DNA from: Caballeronia sp. GAFFF1
GTDB taxonomy: Bacteria > Pseudomonadota > Gammaproteobacteria > Burkholderiales > Burkholderiaceae
NCBI RefSeq assembly: GCF_023630705.1
Contig: NZ_JALQEM010000034.1
Span: forward strand, 62,001-126,000
Length of the DNA: 64,000 nucleotides
Direction: 5' to 3'
The position numbers and the translations under genes are program-made. Positions 47,498 to 55,647 of the stretch are shown one piece after another (the first letter of the stretch is position 1; every line of letters starts with the position of its first letter). Below the pieces are notes generated by a model. That model made no database searches, had not been told where the DNA came from, and worked only from the letters and a program-made list of their open reading frames with translations.

Positions 47498-48067
47498 TTG
47501 CATGACGCGGAACATCGCCTGAAGACGCTCCTTAGCTCCGGCCTCGAAGGCGACCAGAACGCCTATCGCGGTTTTCTGCAGACGCTGACGCGGCATCTGC
47601 GCGGCTATTTGCGCAAGCGCATTCCTCAGCATCGCGATGACGTGGAAGACCTCGTGCAGGAGATCTTGCTGGCGGTGCACAACGCACGTCACACCTACCG
47701 CATGGAAGAACCGCTTACTGCATGGATTCATGCCATTGCGCGCTATAAGCTGATGGACTTCTTTCGCGCGCGATCGCGTCACGAGTCGCTCAACGATCCC
47801 CTCGACGATCACGACGATCTCTTCGCCGTCACCGACGACGAACCCGCTCAAGCTCGCCACGACCTAGGCAAGCTCTTGCAGCAGCTGCCGGACAAGCAGC
47901 GGCTGCCGATCGTTCACGTCAAGCTGGAAGGGTTGTCGGTCGCGCAGACCGCACAGCTCACGGGGCTTTCGGAATCCGCCGTGAAGGTGGGCGTGCATCG
48001 CGGACTCAAGGCGCTCGCCGCACGCATTCGCGGCTTTAGAAGCGAGGAATCCGATGCGAACCGATGA
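47498..48067 (+). CDS. sigF: ECF sigma factor, SigF / ECF16 type
   Basis: A 189-residue sigma-70-family factor reduced to regions 2 and 4. Region 2 contains [23 protein letters not shown]; region 4 contains [20 protein letters not shown] and the helix-turn-helix [20 protein letters not shown]. The natural N-terminus ([18 protein letters not shown]) follows a TTG at 47498, which I take as the start; an ATG at 47330 would add a leader unlike any sigma domain. The gene overlaps nrsF by 14 bp. Its own promoter and that of the divergent redox operon carry the SigF consensus. Confidence 0.88.
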   Translation: MHDAEHRLKTLLSSGLEGDQNAYRGFLQTLTRHLRGYLRKRIPQHRDDVEDLVQEILLAVHNARHTYRMEEPLTAWIHAIARYKLMDFFRARSRHESLNDPLDDHDDLFAVTDDEPAQARHDLGKLLQQLPDKQRLPIVHVKLEGLSVAQTAQLTGLSESAVKVGVHRGLKALAARIRGFRSEESDANR

Positions 48068-48695
48068 TCTGATCGATCTGCTCGCCGCCGGCGATGCGCG
48101 CGTCGATCGCGCGGCCGTCGCCCGCCGTTTCGCGCAGGCGCTGCCGCTCGGTTTCGTCGGCTCGGTGCTCTTGATGTTCGTGGTCTACGGACTGCGCCGC
48201 GATCTGGCGAGCGTCGCGCAGACGGCCCTGTTCTGGGCCAAGGTCGCGTTCCCGCTATGCGTAGCGGTCGGCGCGCTGATCGCCGTGATGCGGCTGGGTC
48301 GCCCCGGCGCGCGCGGCGGTTACGCGTGGCCGATCATCGTGCTGCCTTTTATCGCTGTGTGGCTGGCGGGCGCGCTCGTGCTTGGGCAGGCGACGCCCGC
48401 TGAACGCCTGCCGCTCGTGCTCGGGCAGTCGTGGCGCACGTGTCCGTTCAATATCGTGCTGCTCTCCGTGCCCACGTTTCCCGCCGCGCTGCTTGCCGCA
48501 AGAAGTCTCGCGCCCACTGATTTGCGCATGGCGGGCGCGGTGGCCGGCCTGCTGTCGAGCGCGCTCGCGACCATCGCCTATTGCCTGCACTGTCCGGAGA
48601 TGAGCCCCGCGTTCTGGAGCCTCTGGTATGCCATCGGCATGCTGTTGCCGGCCGGCATCGGCGCATGGCTCGGGCCGCGCGTGCTGCGCTGGTAG
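48054..48695 (+). CDS. nrsF: NrsF (DUF1109) membrane anti-sigma factor
   Basis: A 213-residue protein: a short cytoplasmic N-terminus ([15 protein letters not shown]) and six membrane helices, as in DUF1109/NrsF, which holds SigF inactive at the inner membrane. Cys130 (RTCPFN) and Cys180 (CLHCPE, with an extra Cys177) correspond to the paired conserved cysteines reported for Caulobacter NrsF, implicated in sensing metals or oxidants. The 14-bp overlap with the sigma gene implies balanced synthesis. Confidence 0.92.
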   Translation: MRTDDLIDLLAAGDARVDRAAVARRFAQALPLGFVGSVLLMFVVYGLRRDLASVAQTALFWAKVAFPLCVAVGALIAVMRLGRPGARGGYAWPIIVLPFIAVWLAGALVLGQATPAERLPLVLGQSWRTCPFNIVLLSVPTFPAALLAARSLAPTDLRMAGAVAGLLSSALATIAYCLHCPEMSPAFWSLWYAIGMLLPAGIGAWLGPRVLRW

Positions 48696-48697
48696 CG

Positions 48698-49315
48698 CTA
48701 GCTCGCGCGGCGGACTCTCGCGCGGCTCTTGGTTGCGCCCAGCATGGCGAGCACCGGGCGCGCCGCGCCTTCGAGCAACTCGCGCCGCGGGTTGACCCGC
48801 GCCAGCACGCGCAAGCCCATGAGCGAAGCGAGCAAAGCCTTGGCGATATCGTCGGCCGATAAGGTCGCCGCTATGGTCCCGTCGTCCTGTCCCGCGCGCA
48901 CGCAGCGCGTGAAAAAGCCTTCGATCTCCTTGAGCACCGCGCTCAACGCGCGATGAATCTGACGGTCGTGCGGCGCGAGTTCGAGCGCCGAATTAACAAC
49001 GAGACAGCCCTTGCGATGCGGATCGCGCACCGACAGTTCGATGATCTCGTCGAAGAACGCGAGAATCGCATCGCGCGGCGGCAGACGATGCTCGAAGCGC
49101 CGCACGCGGTCGCGAAAACCGTGCTCCACATAGCGTTTCAGCGCGCGTTCGAAGAGCGCGCGCTTGTCGCCGAAAGCGTTGTAAAGGCTAGCCGCCGTGA
49201 GGCCCATCGTTGCCGCGAGATCGCGCACGGAAGTCGCTTCATATCCCCGCGACCAGAATTGCGCGGTGGCCGCATCGAGCGCGGCTTCCTCGTCAAATTC
49301 ACGCGGACGCGGCAT
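48698..49315 (-). CDS. TetR-family transcriptional regulator
   Basis: A 205-residue TetR protein with an N-terminal helix-turn-helix (TSVRDLAATMGLTAASLYNAF, split here at residue 45) and a ligand domain resembling AcrR/NemR-type regulators. The start MPRPREFDEE is typical. It lies 15 bp downstream of the GST gene, so it is probably in the same transcript and may control it. The ligand, perhaps an electrophile, is unknown. Confidence 0.9.
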   Translation of the reverse strand: MPRPREFDEEAALDAATAQFWSRGYEATSVRDLAATMGLTAASLYNAFGDKRALFERALKRYVEHGFRDRVRRFEHRLPPRDAILAFFDEIIELSVRDPHRKGCLVVNSALELAPHDRQIHRALSAVLKEIEGFFTRCVRAGQDDGTIAATLSADDIAKALLASLMGLRVLARVNPRRELLEGAARPVLAMLGATKSRARVRRAS

Positions 49316-49330
49316 GATCGAGCTTCTCCT

Positions 49331-50035
49331 TCACGCCGTCTTCGGATAGTTCGACGGGAACAACGCGCGGCGCGTCTCTTCGTCGTTGACCATCTTGAAC
49401 GCGTGCTGCTTGTTCAATGCGCGAGCGCGCGCAACGGCAGGGCGTGCGTCGATGGCGGCGAACCAACGCTGCAACTCGGGATACGCGGCCAGCGGCGCCT
49501 CGGTCGTCTTGAACACACGCGATGCCCGGTCGATCCAGCCCCACGCGGACATGTCGGCAATGGTGAAGCTATCGCCGACGATGTACTCGCGACCTGCGAG
49601 CCGATCATTCAGGACCTGATAGTGCCGGTCCGCTTCGCGCCGATAACGGTTCACCGCATAGTCGAGACCTTCGGGCGCCGCATGCTGAAAGTGCACGGCT
49701 TGCCCGGAGAACGGCCCAAGGCCCGTGGCGATGAACATGAGCCACGACAGAAGCTGCGGGCGGTCTTCCCGCGTGCCGAGAAACTGGCCGGTCTTTTCCG
49801 CGAGATAGAGAAGGATGGCGGTCGAATCGAACACCACGGCTTCCTTGCCGCCCGGGCCTTCCGTATCGACGATGGCGGGCACCTTGCCGTTCGGGTTGAT
49901 CGCGCGGAATGCGGGCGTATGCTGCTCGCCTTTGCTGGTATCTACTGGCTTCAGTTCATAAGGCACGCCCGCTTCTTCGAGAAACAGCGCGACTTTTGCG
50001 GGGTTGGGCGTGGGATGGAAGTAGAAGTGGATCAT
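49331..50035 (-). CDS. Glutathione S-transferase family protein
   Basis: A 234-residue GST. The thioredoxin-like N-domain has NPNGKVPAIVD and DSTAILLYLAEKTG (glutathione-binding cis-Pro and Glu/Asp-Ser), and the all-helical C-domain has FTIADMSAWGWIDRA. The sequence is close to the Nu-class/YfcG-like group (FHPTPNPAKVALFLEEAGV), which often has disulfide reductase activity. Likely role: detoxification or redox control together with the TetR and NmrA-like neighbours. Confidence 0.9.
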   Translation of the reverse strand: MIHFYFHPTPNPAKVALFLEEAGVPYELKPVDTSKGEQHTPAFRAINPNGKVPAIVDTEGPGGKEAVVFDSTAILLYLAEKTGQFLGTREDRPQLLSWLMFIATGLGPFSGQAVHFQHAAPEGLDYAVNRYRREADRHYQVLNDRLAGREYIVGDSFTIADMSAWGWIDRASRVFKTTEAPLAAYPELQRWFAAIDARPAVARARALNKQHAFKMVNDEETRRALFPSNYPKTA

Positions 50036-50109
50036 GCGAGCGCGCTCCGGTTTGGCAGGCGATCATTTTAGATCGCTCGCTCCAAAACGCGCAATGACGC
50101 CTGCTTCTC

Positions 50110-50967
50110 TTAAGCGCAGAGCTTTCGCACGACCGACTCGATACTGACTTCACCCTTCACGATATCTTCGCCAGCTCCTTCAAAGTCGATCCATCCTTCA
50201 TTGAAGCCGTCGAGCATGCGGATGCGCGGCATCGGATTTCTCATGCCTTGCTGCTCGAACATGTCGCGCCAACTCTCACGCGGCACGGCTTGCGCGGCGA
50301 CCGGCTTGCCGAGCACGGCAGAGAACGCCGCAGCGATATCGCACGGGCTGACGCGTTGCGGGCCTTCGAGTTCGACGACCCGCGTGCCGTGCGATTCGTC
50401 CTGAAGCAACCGCGCGGCGGTTCTGCCGACGTCTTCGGTGGCAACCATCGGAATCGCGCGATCCAGCGGTTGCAGGAACGAGTGGACGACACCTTCTTCG
50501 CGGGCCGATTGTACGTCCCATGCGCTGTTCTCCATGAACCAGCCGGGGCGCAGGAAGGTCACGGGTATCGGCTGCGCGATGAGCGCGTCTTGCAGCAACG
50601 TGTGCTGCGTGAGCAGATTCGTTTCCTGCGCCTGGGCGCCGATGGTCGACAGGCACACGATCTTGCGCGTCTTTGCACGCTGCACCGCCGAGACGATGAC
50701 TTCAATGACTTCGCGCGTTTCCGGAAAGCCGGGCGACGGATCGAACTGCGGCGGCAGCAGAATGAACACGCCATGCGCGCCTTCGAACGCCTGCGCCAGC
50801 GCGTTCGCATCGTTCATGCGCGCGTTCGCGACCTCGCAGCCACGCGCCGCCCAGCGCTCGCCCTTTTTCGCGTCGCGCACGACCGCGCGAACGCTCTGTC
50901 CCGCTTGCAGCAGCGCATCGGCGAGCGCGCCGCCCACTTGTCCGCTGATACCCGTGATGGCGTACAT
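50110..50967 (-). CDS. NmrA-like NAD(P)-binding oxidoreductase
   Basis: A 285-residue atypical SDR. The N-terminal GISGQVGGALADALLQAG is a GxxGxxG dinucleotide motif, and the protein lacks the classical YxxxK, as in NmrA/QOR2-like proteins that sense or use NADPH. Typical segments are FLRPGWFMENSAW and VATEDVGRTAARLL. The start at 50967 is set by AAGGAGA. The gene is 74 bp upstream of the GST gene on the same strand. Confidence 0.9.
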   Translation of the reverse strand: MYAITGISGQVGGALADALLQAGQSVRAVVRDAKKGERWAARGCEVANARMNDANALAQAFEGAHGVFILLPPQFDPSPGFPETREVIEVIVSAVQRAKTRKIVCLSTIGAQAQETNLLTQHTLLQDALIAQPIPVTFLRPGWFMENSAWDVQSAREEGVVHSFLQPLDRAIPMVATEDVGRTAARLLQDESHGTRVVELEGPQRVSPCDIAAAFSAVLGKPVAAQAVPRESWRDMFEQQGMRNPMPRIRMLDGFNEGWIDFEGAGEDIVKGEVSIESVVRKLCA

Positions 50968-51086
50968 GTTTGCTTTCTCCTTGCGAATCGGTTGATGTCT
51001 TGCTTCGACGACTCGCATGGTAGGCGGCGGCCCGCGCTGGTGAAATGCCGTCCGCGTCATTACATTGATAACGCGGCAGCACGAAT

Positions 51087-51125
51087 GAAAAAGCCCCGCT
51101 CGCGAGAGGGCCGCGAACGGGGCTT
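51087..51125 (-). terminator. Intrinsic terminator of the galactarate dehydratase gene
   Basis: AAGCCCCG (51091-51098) pairs with CGGGGCTT (51118-51125), with inner pairing TCGCG/CGCGA. On the minus strand the stem is followed by five U residues. It lies 26 bp past the stop codon of the galactarate dehydratase gene. Confidence 0.9.
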
Positions 51126-51150
51126 CGACACCAAGAGGACGACGCGTGCT

Positions 51151-52740
51151 TCAGGTCACCGGCGCCGGATTGAACAGCACGAGCGCGTTGTGCAGCTTGA
51201 GCTTCTCGGCGCGCGTTTGCTTGCGCCCGCTCGCAACATCGAGCATCAGACGGAACAGTTCCCAGCCCACGTCCGCGATGCTCGCCTCACCCGTGGCGAT
51301 CGTCCCGGCATTCACGTCCATCAGGTCATGCCAGCGGCGCGCGAGATCCGAGCGCGTCGCGACCTTGATAACCGGCACTTCCGCGAGACTGTACGGCGTG
51401 CCGCGCCCTGTGGTGAAGACATGCAGATTGATACCCGCGGCCAGTTGCAGCGTGCCGCAGATGAAGTCGCTCGCGGGCGTCGCCGCGTAGATCAAGCCCT
51501 TCTGCTTGACCTTCTCGCCCGGCGACAGCACGCCCGAAATGGTGGAGCTGCCCGACTTGACGATAGACCCCATCGCCTTCTCGACGATGTTCGACAGCCC
51601 GCCCTTCTTGTTGCCGGGCGTCGTGTTCGCGCTGCGGTCCGCGCCGCCGCGCTTCAAATAATCGTCGTACCACTTCATCTCGCGGATGATGGCCGCGGCC
51701 ACTTCGCCGTTCGCGGCGCGCGCCGTGAGTTGCGCGACGCCGTCGCGCACTTCGGTCACTTCCGAGAACATCACGGTCGCGCCCGCGCGCACGAGCAGGT
51801 CCGTCGCGAAGCCGACCGCCGGGTTCGCCGTGAGACCGGAGAACGCATCGCTGCCGCCGCATTGCACGCCGACGACCAGATCGGATGCCTGACACGTCTC
51901 GCGGCGGCGATTGTTGAGCCGCTTCAGGTGCGTTTCGGCCATGAGCATGATGGAATCGATCATCGACTGGAAGCCGACGTGTCCCTCGTCCTGCAGCACG
52001 ACCGCGCCACCGTTCGCCTCGCTTTCCATGTCGCCGATATCGGCAATGGCGTCGTCGAGCGCGGCGGCCGCGATCGGAATCGTGCCGGGCGGCATCAGGC
52101 GTTCGGGCTGGAGCTTTTCGCAGCCAAGGCTCACCATCATCACTTCGCCGCCGAAGTTCGGGTTCAGCGCGATGTTGCGCACGGTGCGGATAGGCACCAT
52201 CGCGTCCGGCGCTTCGATCGCGACGCCGCAGCCGTACGAGTGGCCGAGGCTCACGACATCATCGACATTCGGGTAGCGCGGCAGCAGTTCCGCCTTGATG
52301 CGATCGACCGCGTGCTGCACGACATCCGCCACGCACTGCACGGTGGTCGTGATCGCGAGGATGTTGCGCGTGCCCACGGTGCCGTCCGCATTGCGATACC
52401 CCTCGAACGTGAAGCCTTCGAGCGGCGAGGTATCGGGCGCCTTGATGGTCGCGATGGGCAGATCGTCGAGCTCGGGCGGCGTCGGCATGCGCAACACGTG
52501 CTCGTTGATCCAACTACCTTTGGGCAGGTCCTTCAGCGCATAGCCGATGACCACGTTGTAGCGGATCACGGCATCGCCTTCCGCGAGATCGGTGAGGGCC
52601 ACCTTGTGACCTTGCGGCACCCGTTCGCGCAGCACGAGCCCATCGGCAAACGTCGCGCCTTCGCCGAGGCCTCCGTCGTTCACGACGATCGCGACGTTGT
52701 CATCCGGGTGCACGCGAATATAAAGCGGCGGCTGATTCAT
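51151..52740 (-). CDS. garD: Galactarate dehydratase
   Basis: A 529-residue UxaA/GarD-family protein. An N-terminal SAF domain (about 10-95; [16 protein letters not shown]) and the large C-terminal domain ([55 protein letters not shown]) are both present, as in E. coli GarD (523 residues). It converts meso-galactarate to 5-dehydro-4-deoxyglucarate, the substrate of the divergent kdgD product. The start at 52740 precedes [14 protein letters not shown] 15-bp element shared with kdgD lies 45 bp upstream. Confidence 0.93.
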   Translation of the reverse strand: MNQPPLYIRVHPDDNVAIVVNDGGLGEGATFADGLVLRERVPQGHKVALTDLAEGDAVIRYNVVIGYALKDLPKGSWINEHVLRMPTPPELDDLPIATIKAPDTSPLEGFTFEGYRNADGTVGTRNILAITTTVQCVADVVQHAVDRIKAELLPRYPNVDDVVSLGHSYGCGVAIEAPDAMVPIRTVRNIALNPNFGGEVMMVSLGCEKLQPERLMPPGTIPIAAAALDDAIADIGDMESEANGGAVVLQDEGHVGFQSMIDSIMLMAETHLKRLNNRRRETCQASDLVVGVQCGGSDAFSGLTANPAVGFATDLLVRAGATVMFSEVTEVRDGVAQLTARAANGEVAAAIIREMKWYDDYLKRGGADRSANTTPGNKKGGLSNIVEKAMGSIVKSGSSTISGVLSPGEKVKQKGLIYAATPASDFICGTLQLAAGINLHVFTTGRGTPYSLAEVPVIKVATRSDLARRWHDLMDVNAGTIATGEASIADVGWELFRLMLDVASGRKQTRAEKLKLHNALVLFNPAPVT

Positions 52741-52785
52741 TCTCGACAATCCCTGGTGCATGACGGCCCGCGCCGTCGTGGAGTT

Positions 52786-52800
52786 ATGTCATCCTACAAC
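52786..52800 (-). promoter_or_regulatory. Putative operator upstream of garD
   Basis: Read on the minus strand, GTTGTAGGATGACAT. It matches 13 of 15 positions of the element before kdgD, and it ends 45 bp from the garD ATG, nearly the same distance as its partner from kdgD. Confidence 0.6.
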
Positions 52801-52879
52801 ATCTCGATCGTGTCCGGCTCGGTGTTTACCCGAAAAATTCGCCGCTATGCCGCGCATCAGTTGCCGCAAGCACGGTCGT

Positions 52880-52894
52880 GTTGTACGATGACCT
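52880..52894 (+). promoter_or_regulatory. Putative operator upstream of kdgD
   Basis: GTTGTACGATGACCT on the plus strand, ending 44 bp before the kdgD ATG. Shape and spacing suit a GntR/FadR-type regulator site, but no such regulator gene lies in the window. Confidence 0.6.
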
Positions 52895-52938
52895 ATAAGC
52901 GCTGCATTCGCCGGACGCTGCCAAACGAGACATAGATC

Positions 52939-53856
52939 ATGACGACACCGCAAGAACTCAAGCAAATCGTATCCGAGGGCCTGCTCTCTTTCCCCGTGAC
53001 CGACTTCGACGCGCAAGGCAACTTTCGCGCCGATACGTATGCGGAACGTCTCGAATGGCTCGCGCCGTACGGTGCGTCCGCGCTGTTCGTCGCGGGCGGC
53101 ACGGGCGAGTTCTTCTCGCTGACGCAGCCTGAATATTCGCAGATCGTGCGCACGGCCACCGAGGTCTGCAAAGGCAAGGTGCCGATTCTCGCGGGCGCGG
53201 GCGGCCCGACGCGCACGGCCATCGCCTTCGCGCAGGAAGCGGAGAAGAACGGCGCGCAAGGCATTCTGCTGATGCCGCACTATCTGACGGAAGCCTCGCA
53301 GGAAGGCATCGCGGCGCACGCCGAACAGGTGTGCAAGGCCGTGCCGAACCTGGGCGTCATCATCTATAACCGCGCGAATTCGAAGCTCAACGCCGATATG
53401 CTGGAGCGTCTCGCGGACCGCTGCCCGAACCTCATCGGCTTCAAGGACGGTGTCGGCGAGATCGAAGCGATGGTGACGATTCGCCGCCGTCTCGGCGACC
53501 GCTTCTCGTACCTCGGCGGCCTGCCGACCGCGGAAGTCTACGCGGCGGCGTACAAGGCGCTGGGCGTGCCGGTGTACTCGTCGGCGGTGTTCAACTTCAT
53601 TCCGAAGACGGCGATGGACTTCTACCGCGCCATCGCGGCCAACGACCACGAGACCACCGGTAAGCTGATCGACGAATTCTTCCTGCCGTATCTGGCCATT
53701 CGCAATCGTCGTCCGGGCTATGCCGTGAGTATCGTGAAGGCTGGCGCGAAGCTCGTCGGACACGATGCCGGTCCGGTGCGCGCGCCGCTCACGGATCTGA
53801 CCGATGAAGAAATGAGCCAGCTCGATGCATTGATCAAGAAGCTCGGCGCGCAGTAA
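52939..53856 (+). CDS. kdgD: 5-dehydro-4-deoxyglucarate dehydratase
   Basis: A 305-residue class I aldolase-fold (DapA family) enzyme that decarboxylates and dehydrates 5-dehydro-4-deoxyglucarate to 2,5-dioxopentanoate (alpha-ketoglutarate semialdehyde). Visible are GGTGE (53-57), catalytic Tyr143 (VIIYNRAN) and the Schiff-base Lys169 (GFKDG). Length and sequence fit the KdgD branch, not DapA or NanA. The gene is divergent from garD and followed by a strong terminator. No semialdehyde dehydrogenase gene follows. Confidence 0.94.
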   Translation: MTTPQELKQIVSEGLLSFPVTDFDAQGNFRADTYAERLEWLAPYGASALFVAGGTGEFFSLTQPEYSQIVRTATEVCKGKVPILAGAGGPTRTAIAFAQEAEKNGAQGILLMPHYLTEASQEGIAAHAEQVCKAVPNLGVIIYNRANSKLNADMLERLADRCPNLIGFKDGVGEIEAMVTIRRRLGDRFSYLGGLPTAEVYAAAYKALGVPVYSSAVFNFIPKTAMDFYRAIAANDHETTGKLIDEFFLPYLAIRNRRPGYAVSIVKAGAKLVGHDAGPVRAPLTDLTDEEMSQLDALIKKLGAQ

Positions 53857-53876
53857 CGCACGTTCGCCTCGAAAAC

Positions 53877-53915
53877 ACGCCCCGAGCGCCGGACTTGATG
53901 CGGCGCTCGGGGCGT
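53877..53915. terminator. Strong hairpin terminator between convergent genes
   Basis: A perfect 15-bp stem, ACGCCCCGAGCGCCG (53877-53891) and its complement (53901-53915), with a 9-nt loop. AAAA lies just to the left and TTT begins within 1 nt of the right arm, so it can serve both kdgD and the convergent DUF2322 gene. Confidence 0.9.
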
Positions 53916-53927
53916 TTCAACTGGCGC

Positions 53928-54260
53928 TCAAGAAGCCGCGACCACGCGCAGCTCGACTGCATCGCCGCCCGCAGCGATCTCGAGCAGGCGATCCACATTG
54001 GGATGCGCCCCCGGACGATTGCGCGCGTCCGCCGTATGTTCCGCGAATACGAGCAACCCGTGCTCGGCGGCTTGCGCGTTCAGCGTGCCGAATGTCTGTT
54101 TCAGGTAGTGATAGACAGCAAGCGAGCCTTGTTTACCCGGCTTGTTTTCGATGCTCGCGACGACATCGCCCTTCGCATCGATCAGATCGATGCGCTCGAT
54201 GCCTTCGATCGAAGGCAGTTGCGCCAGGTTGTCCTTGAATACGCTGCTCGGCTGAATCAC
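53928..54260 (-). CDS. DUF2322 family protein
   Basis: A 110-residue protein recognised as DUF2322 from the run NLAQLPSIEGIERIDLID, ENKPGKQGSLAVYHYL and AEHTADARNRPGAHPNVDRL. Function unknown; the family is small and soluble. The GTG at 54260 follows GGAG at 8 nt and gives the usual family start; another GTG at 54314 would add 18 residues. Confidence 0.85.
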   Translation of the reverse strand: MIQPSSVFKDNLAQLPSIEGIERIDLIDAKGDVVASIENKPGKQGSLAVYHYLKQTFGTLNAQAAEHGLLVFAEHTADARNRPGAHPNVDRLLEIAAGGDAVELRVVAAS

Positions 54261-54317
54261 GAAAGAGGCTCCGTCATGGTCGGTGAATGAGGCGGAGTAT
54301 CTTAATCGATTCACGCA

Positions 54318-55442
54318 TCAGAAGACGTGCATGAGGCCGACATATGCACCGGTCTGCGATTCTCCGGCGAGCGGGCTCGTGCTCGTGCTGGCGTCCGAGT
54401 TGCGGGGCGTCGCGAATACGGAGAACGTCCCGTTCGCGCTGTTGCGCACATAAGCCACGGTGCCGTAGACGAACGTGCGCTTCGTGAAGTTGTAGGTGGT
54501 GCCGAGCGAATAGAGCATGGCGTGACTCGCGGGATCGTGCGAGGCGTCGCCCGCGCCCTCGCCTACATGAACATAGAAACCCGCTGCCGTGACGGCCCAT
54601 TGCGGCGTCGCCTGATAGGTCGCGCCGAGCCAGTAGTGGTCCGCGCTATCGGCGATACCTGCTGGCGTATCGGGCGCCGCGTAGTGCGTATAGGCAGCCT
54701 GAATCTTGAACTTGTCGACCTTCAGGTTCGCGCCGACGAAGTATTCCCGCGACGACGCGAAGATATTGCTCAAGCGCCCGTTCTGGTCGCGCAACTCGTC
54801 GTAGATGCCGCGCACATCGAGAAGCGGCGTATGATAGGTGAGCATGATGCCTTCGGAACGGCCGAACTCACCCGGTGCGCCGCTGTTGAATGCACCGGGT
54901 TGATTGCCGAACGCATACTGGCCCTGAACATCGAAGCCATGAAACACGGGGCTATGGTATTCGACGTTATTGCTTGTCTGCTGCCAGTTGCGTCCGCGCA
55001 CGAGCGATGCCGAGGACACCGCTTCCTGCACCATCGGATCGAATTCCCAGACGCCGTCGCTGTCGATGAAAAGATTGCGGCCCGCCTGAATCTGGCCCCA
55101 GGTTTTCGAATTGATGCCCACATAGGCGCGCCGCGAGAACATGCGGTCGCCGCCCGTTCTGCCGTTCATGATCTGCAGCGCGGTCTCCAGGTCGAAGACG
55201 GCGCTCATGCCGCCACCCAGGTCTTCGACACCTTTGAGACCGAACATGCTCGTGCCCCAGTCGCCGCCTTCCGCGCTCCATCGCGTGGCATTGCCGCCCG
55301 CGCCGTTCGCGACGTGATTCAAATATTCGATGCCGCCGTCGAGCCGGCCGTATAAGGTGACGCTGGATTGCGCGCAGGCGGTGGACGTGAATAGAAGAAG
55401 GCCGGCCGCTTTGCAAAGTCTGATTGTCGTGTCTTTCCTCAT
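54318..55442 (-). CDS. Gram-negative trimeric porin (Burkholderia type)
   Basis: A 374-residue outer-membrane porin of the OmpC-like family common in Burkholderiaceae. A signal peptide (LCKAAGLLLFTSTACAQ) is followed by SSVTLYGRLDGGIEYLN, the standard first strand; GSNALFGLKG-like TSMFGLKGVEDLGGGMSA and the terminal aromatic residue (GLMHVF) are also present. The start at 55442 follows GGAG at about 7 nt. It probably admits small anions or sugars. Not part of the curli operon, which ends at a terminator just upstream. Confidence 0.93.
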   Translation of the reverse strand: MRKDTTIRLCKAAGLLLFTSTACAQSSVTLYGRLDGGIEYLNHVANGAGGNATRWSAEGGDWGTSMFGLKGVEDLGGGMSAVFDLETALQIMNGRTGGDRMFSRRAYVGINSKTWGQIQAGRNLFIDSDGVWEFDPMVQEAVSSASLVRGRNWQQTSNNVEYHSPVFHGFDVQGQYAFGNQPGAFNSGAPGEFGRSEGIMLTYHTPLLDVRGIYDELRDQNGRLSNIFASSREYFVGANLKVDKFKIQAAYTHYAAPDTPAGIADSADHYWLGATYQATPQWAVTAAGFYVHVGEGAGDASHDPASHAMLYSLGTTYNFTKRTFVYGTVAYVRNSANGTFSVFATPRNSDASTSTSPLAGESQTGAYVGLMHVF

Positions 55443-55569
55443 GTGCCGCTCCATGTCCGTGGCGTTCGCCAACGCTGATTTTCGTTCGGCACGAACATAG
55501 CACTATCTCGTGAACATCGCAGAAGCGGCCCGTGCGATGCGCGTCGACTTCGGTGCGTGCATTAAAAAG

Positions 55570-55612
55570 AAAAAAACGGGCGGGCGCGGCCCGAAAGCCG
55601 CGCACCGCCCGT
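55570..55612 (-). terminator. Intrinsic terminator of the curli operon
   Basis: ACGGGCGGGCGCGGC (55576-55590) and GCCGCGCACCGCCCGT (55597-55612) form a long GC stem with one bulge and a 6-nt loop. On the minus strand it runs into seven U residues (55576-55570). It lies about 35 bp past the csgA stop codon. Confidence 0.92.
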
Positions 55613-55647
55613 CAAGATGAAGCCGCGTCTACAGTATCAGCCGATGC

